64,000 nt of DNA from Novosphingobium album (ex Liu et al. 2023). Its GTDB lineage: Bacteria > Pseudomonadota > Alphaproteobacteria > Sphingomonadales > Sphingomonadaceae. Below, piece after piece: positions 53,182 to 59,638 of this stretch. The first letter of the stretch is position 1, and the number at the start of each line of letters is the position of its first letter. Position numbers and translations under genes: made by a program. Where the stretch lies: NCBI RefSeq assembly GCF_029076845.1, contig NZ_JARESE010000015.1:62001-126000 (forward strand). The letters are read 5' to 3'. The notes below the pieces were generated by a model that had not been told where the DNA came from, did not search any database, and saw only the letters and a program-made list of their open reading frames with translations.

Positions 53182-55122
53182 ATGGGGCAAGGTGCATCGC
53201 GCAAGAGGGGGATGTCCCTGCTGGCCGTGCTGGCCATGGCACTGGGGCTGGCCGCTTCTCCCGCCTGGGCGAAGGGGGGCTACCGCCATTTCGTGGAGGG
53301 CGATACGCAAGCCCCGCGCACCGAAGCGGTTTCTGGCGGATTGCTGCTGATGGGTGGCGGCGATCGCAATATCGACGCGATGAAATGGTTCTTCGCCCAT
53401 GCCGGACACGGCCACATCGTGATCCTGCGCGCCTCGCTCGGCCCGGAAATCGGCCAGGAGTTCCACAAGGACATCGGCGGTATCCTTTCGGCCGAGACTT
53501 TCGTGTTCAAGGATCGCAAGGCGGCTTATGACCCGAAGATCTTGAAGGCCTTGCGCAAGGCGGACGGGATCTTCATCGCCGGCGGCGACCAGTCGCGCTA
53601 TGTCCGCTACTGGCGGGGCACGCCGGTGGCCGAAGCGCTCGATGCCCATGTCGCGGCCGGCAAGCCGCTTGGCGGCACCAGCGCCGGCCTCGCCATGCTG
53701 GGCGAGAAGCTTTACGGCGCCATGGACGGCGGCAGCCTGACCACGCCCGAGGCGCTGGCCGATCCGTTCGGCCCGGCCAACACCATCGAGGGTGATTTCC
53801 TGCACCTGGCCACGCTAAAGGGCATCGTCACCGACACGCATTTCAAGGAGCGTGAGCGTCTGGGCCGGCTGTTCGCCTTTCTTGCCAAGGCGCAGGCCGA
53901 TCGGCCGGCCGATGCGCTGGCCCTGCTGGGGCTGGGGGTGGATGAAAGCGCGGCGCTGGCGGTGGAAGCCGATGGCAGCGGCCGCGTTTATGCCACCGAT
54001 CCGGCGGGCAGCGCCTGGCTGGTCAATGGCGCATCGCTGCGTCTGCCGGCGCGTCCGGGGCCGCTCAGGGTGGATCATATCCGCGTGACCGGGGTGGATG
54101 CGTCCTCGCGCATCCATTTGCCCGACGGCGCGGTGGAGCGGCCGGCCTTCGTGCGCAACTATGCGGTGCGCGATGGCCAGCCCGTCGAAGTGCCGCTGTG
54201 GTCGCTGGCCATCCATGGCGGCGCCGGCGTGATCGCGCCCGGCTCGCTCACGCCCGAGCAGGAGAAAGCCTATCGGGCCGGCCTTGACGAAGCGCTGCGG
54301 GCCGGGGCGGCGGTGCTCGACAAGGGGGGGGCATCGCTCGATGCCGTGGCGGCCGCGATCCACGTGCTGGAAGACAATCCACTGTTCAACGCCGGGCGCG
54401 GCGCGGTGTTCACCGCGGAAGGGCGCAACGAACTGGATGCCGCGATCATGGACGGGCGTACGATGAAGGCCGGCGCGGTCGCGGGCATCACCCGCACGCG
54501 CCACCCGATCGACGCGGCGCGCGCCGTGATGGATCACAGCCCGCACGTGATGCTGACGGGCGCGGGCGCGGATGCTTTCGCCAGGGAGCAGGGCCTTGAA
54601 CAGGTCGATCCCGCATGGTTCCGCACGGAGGCCCGCTGGCGGCAATTGCAGGAATGGCAGCGGGATCATCAGGCGGTGCTCGATCGCACCCACCTGTTCG
54701 GCACGGTCGGCGCGGTGGCGCTCGATGCGGAGGGCAATCTGGCCGCCGCCACCTCCACGGGCGGCATGACCGGCAAGCGCTGGGGCCGGGTGGGCGATTC
54801 CCCGATCATCGGCGCGGGCACTTATGCGAAGAACGGCCAATGCGCGGTGTCCGCCACCGGATCGGGCGAATACTTCATCCGCGAAAGCGCCGCCCGGCAG
54901 GTCTGCGATCGCGTCACCTTCCTGGGACAGCCGCTGGCGCAGGCCGCGCGGGACACGATCATGGCGGTGGGCGCGATCGGCGGCGACGGGGGCCTGATCG
55001 CCATGGGGCTGGAGGGCGTTCCGGCCTTTGCCATCAACGACCTTGGCATGTATCGTGGCCACATCGCCGCCGGCCAGGCCCCGGCAACCGCGATCTATGC
55101 CGACGAGCGACCGAGGGACTGA
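53182..55122 (+). CDS. Secreted fusion: cyanophycinase (S51) + isoaspartyl peptidase/L-asparaginase (Ntn)
   Basis: A 646-residue exported protein (signal peptide to SPAWA) with two complete enzymes. Residues about 50-330 are a cyanophycinase: nucleophile S167 in GGTSAG, Q137 in GGDQ, H220 in TDTHF, binding-site R224/R226/R229 (ERERLGRL) and E255 in GVDE. The Gln before the catalytic His of Synechocystis CphB is Thr here, and the loop to Glu is about 8 longer. Residues about 338-646 are an isoaspartyl peptidase: opening LAIHGGAG, autoprocessing G507/T508 in FGTVGAV, STGGM, substrate R536/D539 in GRVGD, and ATGSGE. Cyanophycinase cuts cyanophycin to beta-Asp-Arg; the second domain can split such dipeptides. 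Start ATG follows AAGGAG. Confidence 0.9.
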   Translation: MGQGASRKRGMSLLAVLAMALGLAASPAWAKGGYRHFVEGDTQAPRTEAVSGGLLLMGGGDRNIDAMKWFFAHAGHGHIVILRASLGPEIGQEFHKDIGGILSAETFVFKDRKAAYDPKILKALRKADGIFIAGGDQSRYVRYWRGTPVAEALDAHVAAGKPLGGTSAGLAMLGEKLYGAMDGGSLTTPEALADPFGPANTIEGDFLHLATLKGIVTDTHFKERERLGRLFAFLAKAQADRPADALALLGLGVDESAALAVEADGSGRVYATDPAGSAWLVNGASLRLPARPGPLRVDHIRVTGVDASSRIHLPDGAVERPAFVRNYAVRDGQPVEVPLWSLAIHGGAGVIAPGSLTPEQEKAYRAGLDEALRAGAAVLDKGGASLDAVAAAIHVLEDNPLFNAGRGAVFTAEGRNELDAAIMDGRTMKAGAVAGITRTRHPIDAARAVMDHSPHVMLTGAGADAFAREQGLEQVDPAWFRTEARWRQLQEWQRDHQAVLDRTHLFGTVGAVALDAEGNLAAATSTGGMTGKRWGRVGDSPIIGAGTYAKNGQCAVSATGSGEYFIRESAARQVCDRVTFLGQPLAQAARDTIMAVGAIGGDGGLIAMGLEGVPAFAINDLGMYRGHIAAGQAPATAIYADERPRD

Positions 55123-55123
55123 T

Positions 55124-55567
55124 TTGCAACCCACCGGCAGGCTGGACGATATCGATGACCAGCTGCTGGCGCTGCTGCGGCAGGACGCGCGCCAGCCGAT
55201 CGCGCAGCTGGCCAAGGGGCTGAACATCCCGCGCAGCCAGCTCTACTCGCGCCTTGCCCGGCTGGAGGAGAGCGGGATCGTGGTGGGCTATACCGTGCGG
55301 CTTGGCGAAGCCTTCGCGGCAAGCCGCATCCGCGCGCACATGATGATCAAGACGCTGCCGCGTTTCCACCGCGAGGTGGAAGCGGCGCTCGAACGGATCA
55401 GCCTGGTCCAGGCGATCCATGCGATCAGCGGCGAATATGACGTCATCGCCATGCTGGAGGCCGAGGACGGGCGCCAGCTCAACGACGTCATCGACGAGAT
55501 CGGCCTGCTCGAAGGGGTCGAGCGCACGACCACCAGCGTGATCCTGGCCACCAAGCTGGAGCGTTGA
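55124..55567 (+). CDS. Lrp/AsnC-family regulator of the isoaspartyl-peptide locus
   Basis: A 147-residue feast/famine regulator: winged helix DIDDQLLALLRQDARQPIAQLAKGLNIPRSQLYSRL (described by position about 10-45) and an AsnC ligand domain with LVQAIHAISGEYDVIAML. The start is TTG at 55124, 1 bp after the hydrolase stop, with GAGGGA six bases ahead; this gives the usual family length, while longer in-frame starts would run back into the hydrolase gene. Co-transcribed with the hydrolase, it probably senses aspartate, arginine or a related amino acid and controls this locus. Confidence 0.9.
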   Translation: MQPTGRLDDIDDQLLALLRQDARQPIAQLAKGLNIPRSQLYSRLARLEESGIVVGYTVRLGEAFAASRIRAHMMIKTLPRFHREVEAALERISLVQAIHAISGEYDVIAMLEAEDGRQLNDVIDEIGLLEGVERTTTSVILATKLER

Positions 55568-55580
55568 CCGCGCCCGCCGG

Positions 55581-56885
55581 TCAGGCGTTTTCCACGACCG
55601 TCGCCCGCACGTCTTCCTGGCGCGAGATGGCGACGGCGATGGCAAGGTCGCCGACGACGTTGAGGTTGGTGCGGCACATGTCGAGCAGGCGATCGACGCC
55701 GATGACCAGGCCGATGCCTTCGGGGGGAACGCCGATGATGCCGAGCGCGGCGGAGACCAGGGGCAGGGCGCCGGCCGGGATGCCGACCGTGCCGATGCCG
55801 CTGAGCATACACATCGCGAACACGGTCAACTGCTGGGTCGGGCCCAGGTTGACCCCGAAGAACTGGGCCAGGAACAGGATGGTCACCGCCGCATAGATGG
55901 CGGTGCCGTTCTGGTTGGCGACCGTGCAGATGCCCAGCACGAAGCGCGCCACTTGCGAAGGCACGCCCAGGTTTTCCTGCGCCACCTTAAGCGCGGTGGG
56001 CAGCGTGGCGTTGGACGAGGAGGTGGAAAAGGCGATGAAGGCCGCTTCCTGCACCGCCTTGAAGAAGACCAGCGGCCGCATCCCGCCCACGATCCACACG
56101 AACGAGGAGAAGACGATGCCGATGTGCAGCGCGAAAGCGAGCAGCACCGTGCCGACATAAGCGCTGAGATGCGCCAGCAGCGTCCAGCCGAACATCACCG
56201 TGAGATCGAACATGAAGCAGGCGACGGCGATGGGGGCAAGGCGGATGACGATGCCGATCAGCCACACGCCGACATCGAACAGCCCTTCGATCACCATCAG
56301 CAGCTGCTTGCTGCCTTCGGTCCTGACCAGCATCAGCCCGACCCCGAACAGCAGGGCGAAGAAGATGATGCCCAGCAGGTTGTTCTGCGATGCCGCCGAG
56401 ACGATGTTGGCCGGCACGAGCTGGACGATGGTTCCCAGGATCGTCGGGTGGGTATCCCTGACCACGATGTCGCCCGCTCTGCCCGCCGAATTGAGCAGGG
56501 CTTCGGCCGTCACCGGATCGATCCCCTCGCCGGGCTGGAACAGGTTGACGGTGGCCAGCCCGATCAGCGTCGCCAGGGCCGAGGCGGCCAGGATGAAGCC
56601 GAGCATCAGCCCGCCCATCCGCCGGAACGCCTTGACGTCACGCAGCCCGGCGATGCTCGTCACCAGTGCCGAGAACAGCAGCGGCAGCACGAGAACGAAC
56701 AGCAGGCGCAGGAACAGGTTCTCGATCGGCCGGGTGACGTTCGCCATGAAGCCGACCACCCAGGCGGTGCGGCCGATCGTGAGATTGACGATCAGCCCTC
56801 CGCCAACGCCCACCGCGAACCCGGCGAGCACCGAAATGTGTGATGACAGATCCGACCAGCGGTTCGACGTGAGTGTTGAAAACAC
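55581..56885 (-). CDS. Glutamate/aspartate-type Na+/H+:dicarboxylate symporter (DAACS/SLC1)
   Basis: A 434-residue inner-membrane importer. The fold's signature is complete: serine-rich hairpin FSTSSSNATLPT, NQNGTAIY in TM7, tip GIPAGALPLV in hairpin 2, and TM8 VDRLLDMCRTNLNVVGD. Compared with GltPh, D402, R405, T406, N409 and D413 correspond to D394, R397, T398, N401 and D405. The arginine binds acidic side chains, so aspartate, glutamate or a C4-dicarboxylate is expected. Cys replaces Gly beside it. The start is GTG (56885) without a clear ribosome site. It is convergent with the AsnC gene and downstream of its own two-component system, 132 bp from the kinase. Confidence 0.9.
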   Translation of the reverse strand: MFSTLTSNRWSDLSSHISVLAGFAVGVGGGLIVNLTIGRTAWVVGFMANVTRPIENLFLRLLFVLVLPLLFSALVTSIAGLRDVKAFRRMGGLMLGFILAASALATLIGLATVNLFQPGEGIDPVTAEALLNSAGRAGDIVVRDTHPTILGTIVQLVPANIVSAASQNNLLGIIFFALLFGVGLMLVRTEGSKQLLMVIEGLFDVGVWLIGIVIRLAPIAVACFMFDLTVMFGWTLLAHLSAYVGTVLLAFALHIGIVFSSFVWIVGGMRPLVFFKAVQEAAFIAFSTSSSNATLPTALKVAQENLGVPSQVARFVLGICTVANQNGTAIYAAVTILFLAQFFGVNLGPTQQLTVFAMCMLSGIGTVGIPAGALPLVSAALGIIGVPPEGIGLVIGVDRLLDMCRTNLNVVGDLAIAVAISRQEDVRATVVENA

Positions 56886-57017
56886 GGCGGGTCTATCGAT
56901 TTCGCGCGCGGAACCCGCTGTTGGGGGCCAATCGCCTGACGGTGTTCACGGAGCCCTCGCATTCTTTGCTCTGTTTGATTGTTGCTCAGGTTAAGAGAAA
57001 TATCTGTCGCAAAGCTG

Positions 57018-58502
57018 TCACGCGGCTTCCTGGAATTCGACGGTCGCACACACGCCGCAACCGTTCGCGCCATTGTTCAGCGAAACCCTGGCGCCCATGC
57101 GCTCGGCCAGCGAGCTGACGATCGACAGGCCCAGCCCGCTGCCGACCTGGTCGTTCTCGGCCACGCCGCGATAGAAGCGTTCCCACACCCGTTCGCGGTA
57201 TTCCTCGGGAATCCCGGGGCCGTCATCCTCGATCTCGATCCGGCCGCGGCCGTCGTGGCGGCCGAGCCGGACGACGACCGAGCCACCGGGCCGGTTGTAG
57301 CGGATCGCGTTGTCCACCAGATTGCTGATCAGTTCGGCGGCGAGCAGCGGATGGCCCTTCACCGCGATCGCGCCATCCTCGTCCTGTTCGTAGATCACGT
57401 CGATATCGAATTCGGAGAAATGGCCGATTCGCTCGCCCAGGACGGTGGCGGCGGTGGCCGCGAGATCGAACGACATGGTCGGGTCGATCGCCTGCTCGTC
57501 GGTCCGCGCCAGCGAGATGAGTTGCTGCAGCAGGCGTTCGAGCGACTGGATGGCGTGGGAGATATCCTGCAGCGCGGTCTGCCCCTGCGGCGAATTCGGC
57601 CCGAAGCGATCGAGCAGGCCCAGGTGGACGCGGGCGATCGCCAGCGGCGTGCGCATCTGGTGCGAGGCATTGGTGGTGAACTGCCGCAGCGATTCGGCGG
57701 CCTTTTCCATCCGCTCCATCAGGGCGTTGAACGCCAGGATGAACGAAACCGCCTCGCGCGGGGTATCGGGCGACTGCACCAGCCGGAAATGGGCCGGCGG
57801 CTCCCGCCGCGCTTCCTCGACTTGCTCGGTCAGGACCGAGAACGGCTTGAGCCCCCAGATGATCGCCTGGTAGAACAGCAGCATGGCGATCATCAGGATC
57901 AGCACGCCGCCGCCGATGACCTGCAAGGACTGGCTGAATATATAAGTGCTGCGATCGTCGGTATAATCGCCGACCTGGACGACGAAGGGGTATTTGTCGC
58001 CCTCGATCAGCCGGATCTCGGTGGCGATCCGCGCCGCCTTGCCGCCCACCTTGCCGTCCCGCAGATAGGCCGCCTGGATCACGGTCTTCGCGTCGTCCGG
58101 GTCGCCATAGCCGCTGTACATCCTGGTCTTGCGATAGGAATCGGGAAAGGCGGCGGGCTGGCGGTGGTCGGCCCTGGGGGCGGTGGCGTCATAGCCCGGC
58201 GGCGGGGTGAGCGCGGGCAGACCGGCGACCAGCTTGTCGCCGTGATGGATGCTGTAGAACGTCGCCGGTTGCGAGCGCCGCTGCAGAAGATGGACCGCGA
58301 GCGGGACGAGACGCGGCCGCATGTCGGGCTCGGCATCGAGCGCGACGCTGAGTGTCCGCACCGATCCGACCAGCACCCGGTCCGAAGTCACGTTGATCGT
58401 CTTGGCGATGACCCAGCAGGCGATGCCGCCGAAGATCACGACCAGCGCGGCCAACGGAAGCATGACGGCGCCCGTCAGGCGGGCGCGAAGCGAACCGAAC
58501 AT
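57018..58502 (-). CDS. TctE-like sensor histidine kinase
   Basis: A 494-residue membrane kinase. Two transmembrane helices (LPLAALVVIFGGIACWVIA and VIGGGVLILMIAMLLFYQ) enclose a periplasmic sensor of about 160 residues, followed by an HAMP-like linker, H281 in NASHQMRTPLA, and an ATPase with N-box ISNLVDNAIRYN, G1 DDGPGIPEE and G2 GSGLGLSIV. TctE relatives respond to tri- and dicarboxylates. I use the ATG at 58502 (AGGTGAG upstream); GTG at 58511 is possible. It lies between its regulator and the symporter, so sensing of an external acid or aspartate is likely. Confidence 0.9.
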   Translation of the reverse strand: MFGSLRARLTGAVMLPLAALVVIFGGIACWVIAKTINVTSDRVLVGSVRTLSVALDAEPDMRPRLVPLAVHLLQRRSQPATFYSIHHGDKLVAGLPALTPPPGYDATAPRADHRQPAAFPDSYRKTRMYSGYGDPDDAKTVIQAAYLRDGKVGGKAARIATEIRLIEGDKYPFVVQVGDYTDDRSTYIFSQSLQVIGGGVLILMIAMLLFYQAIIWGLKPFSVLTEQVEEARREPPAHFRLVQSPDTPREAVSFILAFNALMERMEKAAESLRQFTTNASHQMRTPLAIARVHLGLLDRFGPNSPQGQTALQDISHAIQSLERLLQQLISLARTDEQAIDPTMSFDLAATAATVLGERIGHFSEFDIDVIYEQDEDGAIAVKGHPLLAAELISNLVDNAIRYNRPGGSVVVRLGRHDGRGRIEIEDDGPGIPEEYRERVWERFYRGVAENDQVGSGLGLSIVSSLAERMGARVSLNNGANGCGVCATVEFQEAA

Positions 58503-58539
58503 TCCTCTCACCTGTTTGCGCCGACTCTCACGCCGATGG

Positions 58540-59205
58540 TCACTTCGCGTCGATCATGTAGCCCAGGCCACGGATCGTGCGGATCACGGGGCCATTTGGC
58601 AGAAGCTTGCGCCGAAGACGGGCAACGTAGACCTCCAGCGCATTGGGCGCCACGGCATCGTTGAAGTTGAACACTTCGGCCGCCAGCCGTTCCTTGGTCA
58701 CGACTTTGCCGGGACGGTTCAGCAGCGTTTCCAGCACGGCCAGTTCGCGGCGGCGCAGCTCGATCGCGGTATCGTTGAGATAGGCGGTGCGGCTCAGCCG
58801 ATCAAACGTCAGCTCGCCGATCTTCAGCACCGGATCGGGCGTGCCCTGCCCCCGGCGCGCGAGTGCCCGCACGCGCGATTCCAGCTCCCTGAGGTGAAAG
58901 GGCTTGGCCAGATAGTCATCGGCACCCTGGTCCAGCCCGTTGACGCGATCGGCCAGCGAATCCCGCGCGGTCGAAATCAGGATCGGGGTGTTGACGCTGC
59001 GGCGCCTGAGCCGTTGCAGCACTTCCAGCCCGTCCAGATCGGGCAGCCCAAGATCGAGCACGATGGCGGAATAAGGCACGCTTTCGGCGATCTGCAAGGC
59101 CTCCTCCCCCGATGACAATATGTCCACGACAAAACCGGCGGCGTTCAGCAACACTTCCATCCCACGTGCGAGACGGCGGTCATCTTCAACAATCATGATC
59201 CGCAA
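58540..59205 (-). CDS. TctD-like OmpR-family response regulator
   Basis: A 221-residue regulator: receiver domain with phospho-acceptor D51 in VLDLGLPD, acidic pocket EDD near the N terminus, lysine in AKPFHLRELE, and an OmpR/PhoB winged helix (LTFDRLSRTAYLN, VYVARLRRKL, IRTIRGLGYMI). The start is TTG at 59205 with GGAGGG five bases upstream; it gives the canonical opening RIMIVEDD. The kinase gene begins 37 bp downstream and the symporter follows, so the three are probably one transcription unit. Confidence 0.93.
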   Translation of the reverse strand: MRIMIVEDDRRLARGMEVLLNAAGFVVDILSSGEEALQIAESVPYSAIVLDLGLPDLDGLEVLQRLRRRSVNTPILISTARDSLADRVNGLDQGADDYLAKPFHLRELESRVRALARRGQGTPDPVLKIGELTFDRLSRTAYLNDTAIELRRRELAVLETLLNRPGKVVTKERLAAEVFNFNDAVAPNALEVYVARLRRKLLPNGPVIRTIRGLGYMIDAK

Positions 59206-59638
59206 TTGTCCCTCCCGATCGAGGTTGCGGCATCCCTCATCCCTGTATCTTCTTATGTTTCTGGAATTTCTGGCAAACCGAAGGACCGTTACCGACCCGT
59301 CCTCGAATCGAGCACGTTGGCACACAAGCATGTCGGCCAGAAGACAGGGCATTGCGAATCAGGAGTCAAGCATTCCTTTCGCATCGCGGCGTCGCGAGTC
59401 GCCCCGCCGGGGTCGCGCCGTCGCGCGCCCGGCGGCGAAGGAGGATGCCCCGTCGGGATACGTGGAACAGCGACAGCTTCATGACAGGTAAGCAGCCATA
59501 TGCTGGCCTTCTCAACGGTCGGCACGCGCGGGTCGCAACAAGGCACTCCGCAGATACCTGATAAGCGGGACCGTGAGATGTCGGGAGGGGGGCAGTGCGG
59601 TCATTCGCCGCACTAACGTTCAAAAATAGGGGAACTCG
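59206..59638. promoter_or_regulatory. Divergent intergenic region between the response regulator and a TBDT
   Basis: No convincing gene in 433 bp; short open frames on both strands have shadow-like composition. It contains a hairpin AGTGCGG-TCATTCG-CCGCACT at 59594-59614, 25 bp before the receptor ATG and thus in its leader RNA, followed by AAAATAGGGGAAC, which is the ribosome site. Confidence 0.45.

Noticed and set aside
50188..59205. Cyanophycin storage (synthesis) locus
   Set aside because: No cphA synthetase is present; the exported hydrolase and uptake genes point to scavenging rather than storage.
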